DNA of 64,000 nucleotides, taken from Myxococcales bacterium (lineage in GTDB: Bacteria; Myxococcota_A; Polyangia; Polyangiales; Ga0077539). The notes beneath the pieces are model-generated. The model was not told where the DNA came from. It worked only from the letters and a program-made list of their open reading frames with translations, and made no database searches. Where the stretch lies: the NCBI GenBank assembly GCA_013298625.1, contig JAAFIF010000001.1, positions 1 through 64,000 on the forward strand, read 5' to 3'. Positions 1 to 9,117 of the stretch are shown here, in pieces (position 1 is the first letter of the stretch; each line of letters begins with the position of its first letter). The position numbers were made by a program, and so were the translations under genes.

Positions 1-2991
1 GTCGTCGACGTCGTTGAAGTTGGGACGCATGTCGCCGTCCGTATCGATCAGCGAAAATCCAGGGCCCGCGCCGACTTCGAGGCCGTCGCGCAGCCCGTCA
101 CCGTCGGTGTCGGGGTTCATCGGATCGGATCCGATGCGCACTTCGTCGAGGTTGGGGATCCCGTCCATGTCGCTGTCCATGTCGCCCACGCACACGCCCG
201 CCGTCGTGTTGCACACGGGCGTCGGAGCGGCGCAGTTGGCGTTCGCGTTCATCGCAGGAACCGCAGGATTCGTGCGCGCAGCACCGGCTTCACGCGCGTC
301 GCGATCGGGCACGCAGTCGTTGTCGCTGTCCGTGTCGAGGAAGTCCCGCGTCGGATCCATGTCGCTGTTCGCCGGCGTCGCCGGCGTCGCGCCCGCTTCG
401 ACCAGGTCGAACACCGTGTCGCCGTCGCTATCGCGATCGAGCCAGGCGGCGAGCATGTCGCCGTCGGGATCCGGGGTCATCCCTGCGAGCGTGCGCTCGA
501 CCGAGGTCGGGATGCTGTCGCCGTCGTCGTCAGGGTCGAGGTAGTCGGGCCGCGTGTCGCTCGCGCCCTGCCCAGCAGGAACGGTCGCGTCCGAGTTGCG
601 CGGCGCGCCCGCTCCGCCTGCGCCGAGCTCTGCGCTCGTGAGCAGCCCGTCTCCGTCGTCGTCGGCGTCGAGGTAGTCGGGGAGCATGTCCGTCGTGACG
701 CCCGCGGCCGCAGCGCCGTCGGTGTTTTGCGCCATGAACTGGCCGCCCGCGCCCACTTCGGTGCGCGTCGGGACGCCGTCGTTGTCGTCGTCCGCGTCGA
801 GCGCGTCGATGCGCATGTCCATGTCGCTGTCGACCGGCGCGCGTCGCGGCGCGACGTTGCTCGCGTCCATGTCGTTGGTGTCCATCGCCGCGAGCAAGCC
901 GTCGCGATCGACGTCGGTGCTGCCGTCGATGCGACCGTCGCGGTTGGCGTCGAGGTCGGTCGAGGCGTTCTCGGTGATGTCGAAGACGCTGTCGTTATCC
1001 GAGTCCAAATCCAGGTGATTCGGGATTCCGTCGCCGTCGAGATCGACGCGGTCGTCCACGCCGTTCATGTCGGCGTCGACGAAGCCCGCGAAGCTCGTGT
1101 CGCGGAAGTCAGGGATCCCGTCGCCGTCGCTGTCGCGAGACGCGTCGCGCCCGCCGCCCTCCACGGTGTCCACCACGCCGTCGTTGTCGTCGTCGACGTC
1201 GGTGAGATCCGGCGAGCGATCGCCGTCGCTGTCCGGGAGGCACACGGACATCATCATGCCGTTGGTTCCGCACGCGCCGCTGCCGCCCATGACAGTGCAC
1301 ACGGTGCCCGCAGCGGCAGGCGTGCTCGCGCAGATGCCCGTTCCCAGGTTGCACGCGTCGACGGTGCACGCGTTCGAATCGTTGCAGTCCGCGTCGCCCA
1401 TGCAGCGGCTCACGCACGTCGTGCCCGAGCATCGCCCGGTCGGAACGCAGCGCGCGTCGTTGCCCATGCAGTTCATGAAGCCGATTTCGATGCGGCACGT
1501 CGAGCTGCAGCCATCGCCGTCGGCCACGTTGCCGTCGTCGCACGCCTCGCTGCCATCGATCGCGCGGTTGCCGCAACCGGGCGTGCGGTACGGGCTGTAG
1601 TACGCGTAGAGCCCGGTCCCTCCTGCGGCGGTCACGACGCCGAGCTGAAAGTCCGTCGCCATCTCGACGACGTGGTTCGCCGCCGTGAGGTTGAACGTCT
1701 GCACGCGAAGCCCCGCGGCGCCTGGCGAGACCAGGTTGCGCTGCAACGGCGGCATCGCGCCATTCAAGCGCAGCGACGCGACGTTCGCCGCGGTGTCAGG
1801 AAACACCACGAACGCCTGCGCCGCGCTCGACCCCGCCGGGACGTTGAACGAGATCCCCAAGCGCGGCGCCGCGGCGTTGATGGCCGCAGGGAGCACGAAC
1901 GCGACGTCGAGCTCGCATGTGCCCATGCCCGTGTTGTGAAACACCGCCACGGGGTTGTTGGTCGTGATGCGCTGCACTTCGCCTTGGTTCGCCGGCGGAA
2001 ACGCCAACACCTGCCCCGCGTTGAGCGTCCCAGTCAACGTCGCGCCGCCCCCCGAGCGCGTGACGGTGTAGCTGGTCGCGTTGGTGTCCGCGACGATGAC
2101 GGTCTGCTCTTGATTGACCGCGGGCATGTCGACCACGACGTAGTCCGTGCCCCACTGCGAGGTCGGCACGAGATGATCTGAGCCATCGTCGCCGCAGCCC
2201 GAGCCCCAGCCGCGGCCGCCGCTCGAGACCGAGACGGGATCCGTCGAGGTCAGCAGCGCGCCGTCGATGTTCACGCCGATCGCCGTGCGAAGCGTGTACG
2301 TCTGCCCAGCGGTGAGCATCACGCTCGTGGTGGGGCTCGTCGCGCCGTCGTTCCAAAACGTCGCCGGGGCGCCAGGCGGAGCGGTGAACGTGACGGTCGC
2401 ACCCGTGGGCGCGTAGACCGAGACATAGTCGTAGCCCGAGCCAGCGAAGTCCGCGCCGTTGAGCGAGTATCCGCCCAAGCGAAACCGCGTCCCGAGAGAC
2501 ACCGACGAGCGCTTCACGGTCTCCGACGACTGCTCTGCGCTCTGGTAGAGCCGCCGGTCCACGATCGTGTCCTGATCGTTGGACACGACGTAGATTCCGC
2601 GCTGCTCTGCGACGCGAAACGCCGACGCGACTCCGCGCGACGCGGGCAGGTTCGCGCCCGACGCGCCTGCGCCGAGCAACACGCGCAGCGGCGTGCCTGC
2701 CATCACGCTGAAGGGCGTCGCGGCCCCACCGTGAATCGAGTACGTGCCCATCGCCGACGCGAGCGGCGTCGACACGATGAAGTCCCACGCGTGCGACCCC
2801 ACGTCGTGCCCACCCGTATCGGGCATCGCCGCAGGAACATAGAAGCAGTGCTGCCCGATCGGGCACACCTGCGCCTGCGCCGCGCCCGCGACAGAGAACG
2901 CTGCGCCGCCCAGCACCGTCGCGAAGAACCACTTCGCAACGCCATACGACCCGCCTCGCGAATCATCGCGAGCCCTCGCTAGTCTCGGCAT
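1..2991 (-). CDS. Secreted IgGFc-like / thrombospondin type-3 repeat surface protein (3' truncated)
   Basis: 997 codons are visible and the frame runs off the left edge, so the C-terminus is missing. It starts at ATG 2991. A signal peptide with a likely cut after AQA (about residue 40) is followed by a beta-rich region (about residues 60-460). That region contains the [12 protein letters not shown] and [18 protein letters not shown] segments that resemble IgGFc-binding-type N-terminal domains. A Cys-rich DUF4215-like repeat ([12 protein letters not shown]) lies near residue 475. From about residue 575 to the edge the chain is almost entirely Asp-rich DxDxDG thrombospondin type-3 repeats, which bind calcium in known families. 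Such proteins in Myxococcota often end in a sorting tag, which would lie outside the window. Role is probably adhesion or matrix; ligand unknown. Confidence 0.85.
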   Translation of the reverse strand, partial: MPRLARARDDSRGGSYGVAKWFFATVLGGAAFSVAGAAQAQVCPIGQHCFYVPAAMPDTGGHDVGSHAWDFIVSTPLASAMGTYSIHGGAATPFSVMAGTPLRVLLGAGASGANLPASRGVASAFRVAEQRGIYVVSNDQDTIVDRRLYQSAEQSSETVKRSSVSLGTRFRLGGYSLNGADFAGSGYDYVSVYAPTGATVTFTAPPGAPATFWNDGATSPTTSVMLTAGQTYTLRTAIGVNIDGALLTSTDPVSVSSGGRGWGSGCGDDGSDHLVPTSQWGTDYVVVDMPAVNQEQTVIVADTNATSYTVTRSGGGATLTGTLNAGQVLAFPPANQGEVQRITTNNPVAVFHNTGMGTCELDVAFVLPAAINAAAPRLGISFNVPAGSSAAQAFVVFPDTAANVASLRLNGAMPPLQRNLVSPGAAGLRVQTFNLTAANHVVEMATDFQLGVVTAAGGTGLYAYYSPYRTPGCGNRAIDGSEACDDGNVADGDGCSSTCRIEIGFMNCMGNDARCVPTGRCSGTTCVSRCMGDADCNDSNACTVDACNLGTGICASTPAAAGTVCTVMGGSGACGTNGMMMSVCLPDSDGDRSPDLTDVDDDNDGVVDTVEGGGRDASRDSDGDGIPDFRDTSFAGFVDADMNGVDDRVDLDGDGIPNHLDLDSDNDSVFDITENASTDLDANRDGRIDGSTDVDRDGLLAAMDTNDMDASNVAPRRAPVDSDMDMRIDALDADDDNDGVPTRTEVGAGGQFMAQNTDGAAAAGVTTDMLPDYLDADDDGDGLLTSAELGAGGAGAPRNSDATVPAGQGASDTRPDYLDPDDDGDSIPTSVERTLAGMTPDPDGDMLAAWLDRDSDGDTVFDLVEAGATPATPANSDMDPTRDFLDTDSDNDCVPDRDAREAGAARTNPAVPAMNANANCAAPTPVCNTTAGVCVGDMDSDMDGIPNLDEVRIGSDPMNPDTDGDGLRDGLEVGAGPGFSLIDTDGDMRPNFNDVDD

Positions 2992-3102
2992 CGATTTCAC
3001 TCCATGGACGAACAAGCCCGTGCTCGAGTGACCAGCAAGAATCACTCGATCTAGAAAAATACCCTACCACCAACGCCCCCCCAGAAGAAACGCAGGACTC
3101 TC

Positions 3103-3768
3103 TCACTCGCTGCGCGCGCGACCGTGCCTCACGTCGCGGCCTTCGATCATGAAGACCACCTGCTCGGCCAGGTTCGTCGCGTGGTCCGCGACGCGCTCGA
3201 GGTAGCGCGCCACGCTCACCACAGCCTGCGCGCTCGCGATCGCTTCGGGGTGCTCGCTCATCCACGCAAACAACGCCCGCAGCGTCCTGCCGTACAGCTC
3301 GTCGACCTCGTCGTCCCGCGAGAGCACCCGCCGCGCGCCGCTCGGGTCCCCTTCGACAAACGCGTCGAGCGATGCGCGCAGCATCTCTCTCGCGATCACG
3401 CTCATGCGCTCGATCTCTGCGATCGACGGCCGAGCGTCATCCGACGCAGTGTCCCGCGCGCGCTCGGCGATGTTGACCGCCTCGTCGCCGATGCGCTCGA
3501 GGTCTGTGACGAACTTCAACGTCGCCGCGAGAAATCGCAGGTCTTCTCCGACCGGCTGACGCAGCGCCATGATCCCGATCGTCAGCTCGTCGATCTCCAT
3601 CTCGTCTCGATCGATCCGACGATCGAGCTCGAACACGCGCTCGGCCATCGCGCGATCACGCCGCACAAACGACGTCACCGCGTCGCCCACCACGCGCTCG
3701 CAACGCGCGCCCATCGCGAGCAGATGCCCGCGCAGCTCCCTCAGCTCGAGCTCGAAATCACTCCGCAT
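3103..3768 (-). CDS. phoU: PhoU-type phosphate signalling regulator
   Basis: 221 residues, the usual PhoU length. It is all helical with two PhoU repeats: LRFLAATLKFVTDLERIGDEAVNIA in the first half (key residues D, E, R, G, D, N) and VARYLERVADHATNLAEQVV in the second. These E/DxxxD metal-binding signatures define the family. PhoU works with the PstSCAB transporter and PhoR to repress the Pho regulon when phosphate is plentiful, in the cytoplasm at the membrane. The gene follows a Ser/Thr kinase gene by 53 bp on the same strand. pstB is 8 kb away and pstS, pstC and pstA are not in the window, so phoU is not in a standard pst operon here. Confidence 0.93.
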   Translation of the reverse strand: MRSDFELELRELRGHLLAMGARCERVVGDAVTSFVRRDRAMAERVFELDRRIDRDEMEIDELTIGIMALRQPVGEDLRFLAATLKFVTDLERIGDEAVNIAERARDTASDDARPSIAEIERMSVIAREMLRASLDAFVEGDPSGARRVLSRDDEVDELYGRTLRALFAWMSEHPEAIASAQAVVSVARYLERVADHATNLAEQVVFMIEGRDVRHGRARSE

Positions 3769-3821
3769 CGATCACGGTCGATTGCAGCACACCGCCGCGC
3801 GGACCGCAGCGCGCATTCGAA

Positions 3822-4712
3822 TCAACGGCAGAGCGCGCGCAGCGTCTCGGCGAACTCAGCCGCGCTCGCGAAGCGCTCGGTCGGCGCGAAGCTCAACGCC
3901 TTGCTCACCGCTGCGTCCAGCGCAGATGGCCATGGATCGCGCCCCGTCGGCAGCGCCATCGGCAGCGGCGCCACCCCAGCGCTCTTCTGCAGCACCGACT
4001 GCAGCCCCGACGCGCCGAACGGCAGCGCGCCGGTGAGCGAGTGATACAGCAGCACCCCGACCGAGTAGAGGTCCGAGCGCTGGTCGTACGGCTCGTCATT
4101 GCAGCGCTCGGGAGCCATGAAATCCGGCGTCCCCACCACGTCGAACTCTTGCGTGAGCGACGCGAGGCTCTCGCTTTTGCAGAAGCCGAAATCAATGAGC
4201 CGAGCGTGCGACTCGGGCTCGCGGCCGATCAGCACGTTGCTCGGCTTGACGTCTCGATGCAGCAGTCCCGCCTCGTGCGCCGCGCCGAGACCGTCGAGCA
4301 CGTCGACCGCGATGGCCGCAGCGCGCGTCCACGGAAGCGCCCCGCCACGACCGCGCAGCACGCGATCGAGCGACTCACCGTCGACGTAGTCGAACGCCAC
4401 CGCGACTCGCCCGTCCGCGAGCACGCCGTGGTCGAGCACCGCCGCGACGTTGCGATGACTGACCGAACGAAGCGCCTGCGCCTCGCGCTCGAGTCGCCCT
4501 CGCCACAGCCCCTCTTCGTCGAAGTGCTCGACCTTGATCGCCGCCGCGCGACGGTCTGGCAGCCGCTCGGCGAGGTACACCGTGCCCATCGCGCCCGCGC
4601 CGATCAGCGACCGGACCTGGTATCGCCCGAGCACCAGAGAGCCGCTTCGCAACCGCGTGAGCTCGCCGCTGCCGCGCTCGAAGACTTGCAACTCAGCGAA
4701 TGCGTCGGACAT
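3822..4712 (-). CDS. Soluble Ser/Thr protein kinase
   Basis: 296 residues, essentially one Hanks-type kinase domain (about residues 30-290) with no membrane segment. Seen in the sequence: glycine loop GAGAMGTVY (38-46), ATP lysine in AAIK (K60), catalytic loop HRDVKPSN (D154), IDFGF with the DFG aspartate (about D174), and APE in FMAPERC. All catalytic residues are present, so it should be active. Substrate unknown. It lies 84 bp after a lipoprotein gene and 53 bp before phoU on the same strand, so kinase and phoU may be co-transcribed. ATG 4712 is used; no strong Shine-Dalgarno is visible. Confidence 0.92.
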   Translation of the reverse strand: MSDAFAELQVFERGSGELTRLRSGSLVLGRYQVRSLIGAGAMGTVYLAERLPDRRAAAIKVEHFDEEGLWRGRLEREAQALRSVSHRNVAAVLDHGVLADGRVAVAFDYVDGESLDRVLRGRGGALPWTRAAAIAVDVLDGLGAAHEAGLLHRDVKPSNVLIGREPESHARLIDFGFCKSESLASLTQEFDVVGTPDFMAPERCNDEPYDQRSDLYSVGVLLYHSLTGALPFGASGLQSVLQKSAGVAPLPMALPTGRDPWPSALDAAVSKALSFAPTERFASAAEFAETLRALCR

Positions 4713-4796
4713 GCAAATATCACTTTAGCGTAGAGCTGACGAAAAGGCCCGATATTCGCTCGCGATTGATGCAAGCGGCAATATCGCTCAACTCGC

Positions 4797-6137
4797 TCAC
4801 GAAGGATTTGCAGGCGTGGCGGTGAGCGCGATGTAGGCGCCCGCGCCCGCGCAAGACGCGCCGTGCGCCGGCAAGAACGGCGCGTCCCGCGAGACCTCGG
4901 TGACGTGCGCGCCAGAGCTTCCGCGGACGCCGACCGTCGCTGCGCCGCCGCGGACGCTGTCGCTGCCAGTTCCGTCGCTCGAGCACCCCGAATCGCCGGT
5001 CATCCAGCGGTGATAGAGAAACCATACGTTGTCTGTTCGCTCTTGCAGAACGATCGAGAAGGTCAGCCTGCTGTCGGACAGGCCCGAGACGTTGGCGTCC
5101 TTCCACGTGACGACGTAGCGGCGATCGGGCGCAGCGCTCGTGGGGTCCGCACCGACGCACACCTGGCCGTTCGTCAGCTCGAGCGTGTCCCACAGCGGGT
5201 AAAACGTGTCGTTCGACGCCCCAGAGTCGGTGAGCGCGACGTTTGCGCTGCTCGCGACGCTGCTCAGCCCGAGCGTTCCGGCGGACGATACCTGCAGCCC
5301 GCCCATCCAGTTCGCCGTGTTGATCGCAGTCCCGTAGATCGCCGACGGAAACACCGGCGTCACCGAGACCGACGTGAAGCTCGTCGCGCTGGCGATCACC
5401 TGCGTCCCCCACAAACAAGCGTCGCGCCACGCCGGAGCGCTGTTCGACCACGCAGCGCTCGCGCTGTCCGCGTTGTTCGCCTCCGACAGCGTGAGCACGT
5501 CCGAGGCGACGTACGAGCTGCGCAGGTACGTGCCCCACACGGCCACCGAGAAGTCGAAGCTCGCGCCGCCCACCGTCGCGAAGCGCCAGTTCTTGCTCGA
5601 CTGCCCGCCGGACGCGGCGAGCGCGCCGTATCCCCAGCCGCCTGCGGTCCCCGCGTTCGACGGGTAGTTCGCGCCGAGCGCGTCGCTGCCGTTGAGCGTC
5701 GCGCCGCCCGTGACGTCGTAGATCTCGACGCGCACCTCTTCGATCTGCACCGAAGAGTCGTTGGTCACTCTCACAACCGCGCAGAGCTCATCGGCCGTAC
5801 ACATTCCACCAGCGAATGCGACAGCGCCGAACACCGAGCTCCCGTTGTCGTCCAGCGTCACGGTATCCGAGAGGGTTTGCGTGAATCCAGGGCGCGGCGT
5901 GCGGCCGTCGCGCACGCCCATCGCGCGCGAGAACGACAGCCTTCCGGTCTCCGCGTCGTAGTGCCCGCGGTACATGCCCACGATCGCCTGGTCGCGCAGC
6001 GGCGTCGCCGCGCCGATCGCCTGCGCGCGGCTCGCGGCCGAAGGAGCGGCAGCCGTAGGATACTCGGGCGCGCCCGGCGCGCACGACGCCAGCACCACCG
6101 ACGAAATCACCGCACGAAAGAACGTCCTGGGGTTCAT
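4797..6137 (-). CDS. Secreted lipoprotein of unknown function
   Basis: 446 residues from ATG 6137. The open frame continues upstream to 6293, but AGGAGA at 6144-6149 and the lipoprotein signal favour 6137. The N-terminus MNPRTFFRAVISSVVLASC ends in a lipobox (LASC) with the lipidated Cys near residue 19. The mature part is Ser/Ala/Thr/Gly-rich, beta-strand-like, with scattered Cys pairs. It resembles the large extracellular lipoproteins common in Polyangia, but I recognise no named domain. It follows the PilZ-sigma gene on the same strand after 220 bp, so it could be a target of that sigma factor; this is speculation. Confidence 0.8.
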   Translation of the reverse strand: MNPRTFFRAVISSVVLASCAPGAPEYPTAAAPSAASRAQAIGAATPLRDQAIVGMYRGHYDAETGRLSFSRAMGVRDGRTPRPGFTQTLSDTVTLDDNGSSVFGAVAFAGGMCTADELCAVVRVTNDSSVQIEEVRVEIYDVTGGATLNGSDALGANYPSNAGTAGGWGYGALAASGGQSSKNWRFATVGGASFDFSVAVWGTYLRSSYVASDVLTLSEANNADSASAAWSNSAPAWRDACLWGTQVIASATSFTSVSVTPVFPSAIYGTAINTANWMGGLQVSSAGTLGLSSVASSANVALTDSGASNDTFYPLWDTLELTNGQVCVGADPTSAAPDRRYVVTWKDANVSGLSDSRLTFSIVLQERTDNVWFLYHRWMTGDSGCSSDGTGSDSVRGGAATVGVRGSSGAHVTEVSRDAPFLPAHGASCAGAGAYIALTATPANPS

Positions 6138-6143
6138 CGCAAC

Positions 6144-6149
6144 TCTCCT
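6144..6149 (-). promoter_or_regulatory. Ribosome binding site deciding the lipoprotein start
   Basis: AGGAGA on the minus strand, six bases before ATG 6137. It supports the shorter, signal-peptide-bearing start over the upstream in-frame extension to 6293. Confidence 0.7.
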
Positions 6150-6357
6150 GATCGTTGTCGCGGAATGCTCCCTCGCAATTCGAGAGAGCCCGCCTCGACC
6201 GCATCCCTCGTCCGCTCGAGCAATCGCAGGAGCAGCGGCAAGTCGAGGCGCCTTCGAAGCCGCTGATCGCTCAGCGGGCTTCACACCGCGCACACACCAA
6301 GTCGGACCGATGACCCGAACTCTAAATGCCCCTCCGAGAACTTTCTCCGGCCCGCGC

Positions 6358-7368
6358 TCAGCCCGCCCCGACGCGCTCGCGCAGGCGCCGGATCGCGTCC
6401 GAGTGCAGCTGCGAGACGCGCGCTTCGGACACTCCGACCACCGACGCGATCGACCGCAGCGTCATGTCTTGCCCGTAGTACATCTCCAAGATCTGCCGCA
6501 GGCGATCGGGCAAGCCCGAGAGCGCGACCTTCACGTGTTCGAGCCCCTCGCGCCGCATCGTCGACGCCTCGGGCGTGCTCTGCCAATCCTGAACGCCAGC
6601 GATCTCGTCTTCGATCGCGGGCTGCTGCGCCACTGCGGCGAGCCTGTGCGCCTCCACGGCGTCGAGGCTCATCCCCGCGGCGCGCGCCACCTCGAACGGA
6701 CTCGGCTCTGCGCCGCTGCGCGCGACCAGCTCGGCGCGCGCGCGAGCGATCACCTTTCCGACCGCGCGCTGTCGCCGCGAGAGCGTGTCCACCGAGCGCG
6801 CTTCGTCCATCATCGCGCCGCGGATCCGCATGCGCGCGTACGCCTCGAACGACGGGTTCAAGTCCGGACGAAACGTGCGATGCGCCTCGACCAGCCCCAA
6901 GAAGCCCGCGGCGATCAGGTCATCGACGTGCACCGGCACCACCCGGCTCAGCGAGCGCGCCATCCTGCGCACGATCGGCACGAACTGCACCGCGATGTGC
7001 TTGGGCACCGCGCCCGCGCCGCCCTCGGACCACGCAGTCGGCGCGAGCCGCTCGACCAGCGAGCGCACTGCTTCGAGCCCCGGCTCGTCGTCACAGAACT
7101 CCGCGCCGAACACCGTGCGCCCGTCGTCGCCGCGCTTGATCCAGCGCACCACCGCGGCCATCGCCACCGGCGGCGCGCTCGGCTCGCAGCGAAAGAAGAG
7201 CTGCACCCGCGAAGACACTTCGACCGCGTACGAAGTGCTCAGCATCATGCCGCCGTCGGACACGTTGTCGCTCACGCACTCGAAGCTCTCTCGCTGGTCG
7301 AGCAAGAGACAGCTGACGCTCGTGCAGAACTCGACTCTTCGAAATACTCTCGACTCGATGCTCGCCAT
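6358..7368 (-). CDS. PilZ domain fused to a sigma-28/FliA-WhiG-type RNA polymerase sigma factor
   Basis: 336 residues. Residues 1-108 look like a PilZ domain: RVFRR (R7-R11, the RxxxR motif) and NVSDGG (N35, S37, G40, the [D/N]xSxxG motif), followed by beta-barrel strands ending in AAVVRWIKRG and FGAEFCD. Residues 125-198 are sigma region 2 (FVPIVRRMARSL, VDDLIAAGFLGLVEA, FEAYARMRIRGAMMDEAR). Residues 200-245 are region 3, and 278-333 are region 4 with the helix-turn-helix LRSIASVVGVSEARVSQL. The sigma half is FliA/WhiG-like. PilZ domains with these motifs bind c-di-GMP in known families, so direct ligand control of a sigma factor is plausible but unproven. No flagellar genes are in the window. 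A very strong Shine-Dalgarno (AGGGAGGT) precedes the ATG. Confidence 0.88.
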   Translation of the reverse strand: MASIESRVFRRVEFCTSVSCLLLDQRESFECVSDNVSDGGMMLSTSYAVEVSSRVQLFFRCEPSAPPVAMAAVVRWIKRGDDGRTVFGAEFCDDEPGLEAVRSLVERLAPTAWSEGGAGAVPKHIAVQFVPIVRRMARSLSRVVPVHVDDLIAAGFLGLVEAHRTFRPDLNPSFEAYARMRIRGAMMDEARSVDTLSRRQRAVGKVIARARAELVARSGAEPSPFEVARAAGMSLDAVEAHRLAAVAQQPAIEDEIAGVQDWQSTPEASTMRREGLEHVKVALSGLPDRLRQILEMYYGQDMTLRSIASVVGVSEARVSQLHSDAIRRLRERVGAG

Positions 7369-7374
7369 TGAAAT

Positions 7375-7382
7375 ACCTCCCT
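7375..7382 (-). promoter_or_regulatory. Strong ribosome binding site of the PilZ-sigma gene
   Basis: AGGGAGGT on the minus strand, six bases upstream of ATG 7368. It confirms that the PilZ part is translated as the true N-terminus of the sigma factor. Confidence 0.75.
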
Positions 7383-7434
7383 ACAGCTCCCGTTCTGATA
7401 TTTAGCCCAGCCGCGCGAAGTCGACTAGGGGCGT

Positions 7435-7842
7435 ATGAGAAACATCATCGCCTTCGCAGCGCTCGCGCTCTCGACGATCGCGCAGCCGGCGTGCCTCTGG
7501 ACGCGACCGTACGAGCCACTCCGCATTGCAGTTCGCGCGCCATCCGTGGTCCGCGCTGAAGCGATTCGCGAGTTCGCGCTCGACGAGGACCTGTACGTCG
7601 TCAGACGCACTGGTCACTGGTCGGAAGTCGAGCTCGTCTCGCGCCCGCAAAACGCGACGCGCAGTCGAATCTTGATCGATAGCCGAGTGGATCCCATCGC
7701 GGTCTCGTTTTGGACCGAGGTGCGCGGGCGCGGCGGAGAGTGGCGTCGCGCGGACGTCGTTTGCACAGAGTATTCGCACGCGAGAGAGCGCGAAGTGGCG
7801 AGGCGCATCCAGACGCTCATTCGTCGCCAGATGCTGCTCTGA
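7435..7842 (+). CDS. Small exported protein of unknown function
   Basis: 135 residues with an N-terminal signal (MRNIIAFAALALSTIAQPAC). The segment QPAC is a poor lipobox, so it may be a lipoprotein or a plain secreted protein. The mature part has alternating strand-like segments (EDLYVVRRTGHWSEVELV; PIAVSFWTEVRG) and a basic C-terminal helix. I recognise no family. AGGGGC lies a few bases before the ATG. It is the only plus-strand gene inside the c-di-GMP block and is divergent from the PilZ-sigma gene across 66 bp, so the two promoters share regulatory DNA. Confidence 0.65.
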   Translation: MRNIIAFAALALSTIAQPACLWTRPYEPLRIAVRAPSVVRAEAIREFALDEDLYVVRRTGHWSEVELVSRPQNATRSRILIDSRVDPIAVSFWTEVRGRGGEWRRADVVCTEYSHAREREVARRIQTLIRRQMLL

Positions 7843-7919
7843 CCGCGATCCACGCGGCGACCCATTGGCCTCTGCACCGCCCGCGTCGCGCGACGGTCCA
7901 CCCCGAAAGCGAGCGGCGA

Positions 7920-9116
7920 TCACCGCAGGACACCCTCGACGTCGACCACGCAAAACCCGCGAGACGGCTTGGCAAAGAGATATCCCTGCAGCCAGTCGCA
8001 CCCGAGCTGAAGCAGCGCCGCGAGCTCGTCGCGCGTCTCGACGCCCTCGCAGATCACCGTCGACTCGAGCTCGCCCGCGAGGTGCAGCAACGAGCGCAGC
8101 ACGCGCTGCTTGGTCTTGGACTCGTGGATGTCGCGCACGATCGACATGTCCACCTTCACGAACTCGGGCTCGAGGATCGCGAGGACGCTCAGCGCAGAGT
8201 AGCCCGCGCCGAGGTCGTCCACCGCGACTCGGTAGCCGCGCTCGCGCAAGAGTGACACGCGCTGCGGCAATTCGTGCAGCTCGTGCACGCTCGCCTGCTC
8301 GGTCACTTCGAACACCACCCGCGACGCGTACGGCAGCAGCGGACTCGAGTCGTCCACGAGCTGGTCGTCGAACAGGTCGCTCACGTGCAGGTTCACGAAC
8401 GCCAGCGTGTCCGACGGCAGCTCGGCGAGCGCCTCCGCCGTGCGCGCGCGCGCCGTGCGGCTCACGTCCCAGAGCCGGTCGAGCTTGTTGGCCTCGTCGA
8501 GCAGCGCGAGCGGCGTCGGATACACGTTGGTCTCTGTTCGAAGCAGCGCCTCGTACGCGCGCACGCAGCGGCCCTCGCACGAGACGATCGGCTGAAACGC
8601 CATCCACATCTCGTCGAGCGCGCGCGTGAGCTGCGCGTCCTTCGTGCTCGTTCGTGTCACCACCTGCGACTCCCGCCTCGCTTCGATCACCAGTTCGCCG
8701 CTGTGGTCGCAGCCGTCTTCGTCGAGCAACAGCTGCACTCGCTCGTAGAACGCCTCAGCGTCGCGGGGCACGTCGGTCACCCACGCGCCCAGGCGTCGGT
8801 CGTAGCTCGGAGACCGCGACGCGCCCTCGACGAACGCGAGCACCGGCGCCGACGAGCACGCGAGCCGCGCCGCAGCGATCACCGGCTCGCTCACGAACAG
8901 CGCGCCGCTGACGACGATCAGGTCGCACGCGCGCTCGCGCACGCAGCGCAGCAGCTCGCCGACGGTCGAGCAGTGCACGACCAGGTCGTCCGGGCGCACG
9001 CGGTGCAGCCCGCTGCCAAAGGAGTCGCGAGGCGAGCACACCACGATGGTGCTCCCGACCGCGTCGAGCGCCGCTGGCGACTCGTCCTCTTGGGCGTACG
9101 CTCGCTCGGCGCGCAT
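7920..9116 (-). CDS. EAL-domain c-di-GMP phosphodiesterase with degenerate receiver-like N-terminus
   Basis: 398 residues. The C-terminal part (about 165-395) is an EAL domain with all catalytic and metal residues visible: EAL (E189), VNLH (N242), EVTE (E270, E273), VDDLGAGYS (D300, D301), K321, ICEGVET (E357) and QGY (Q377). It should hydrolyse c-di-GMP to pGpG. Residues 20-130 look like a receiver fold, but the phosphoacceptor Asp is absent (CDLIVVSG), so it is unlikely to be phosphorylated. ATG 9116 is one base after the stop of the kinase-PilZ gene, which implies translational coupling. Confidence 0.92.
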   Translation of the reverse strand: MRAERAYAQEDESPAALDAVGSTIVVCSPRDSFGSGLHRVRPDDLVVHCSTVGELLRCVRERACDLIVVSGALFVSEPVIAAARLACSSAPVLAFVEGASRSPSYDRRLGAWVTDVPRDAEAFYERVQLLLDEDGCDHSGELVIEARRESQVVTRTSTKDAQLTRALDEMWMAFQPIVSCEGRCVRAYEALLRTETNVYPTPLALLDEANKLDRLWDVSRTARARTAEALAELPSDTLAFVNLHVSDLFDDQLVDDSSPLLPYASRVVFEVTEQASVHELHELPQRVSLLRERGYRVAVDDLGAGYSALSVLAILEPEFVKVDMSIVRDIHESKTKQRVLRSLLHLAGELESTVICEGVETRDELAALLQLGCDWLQGYLFAKPSRGFCVVDVEGVLR

Positions 9117-9117
9117 C

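Noticed and set aside
1..1250. Asp-rich short repeats considered as a DNA repeat or CRISPR array
   Set aside because: They are codon-level repeats of thrombospondin type-3 motifs in one reading frame, with no uniform spacer or repeat unit.
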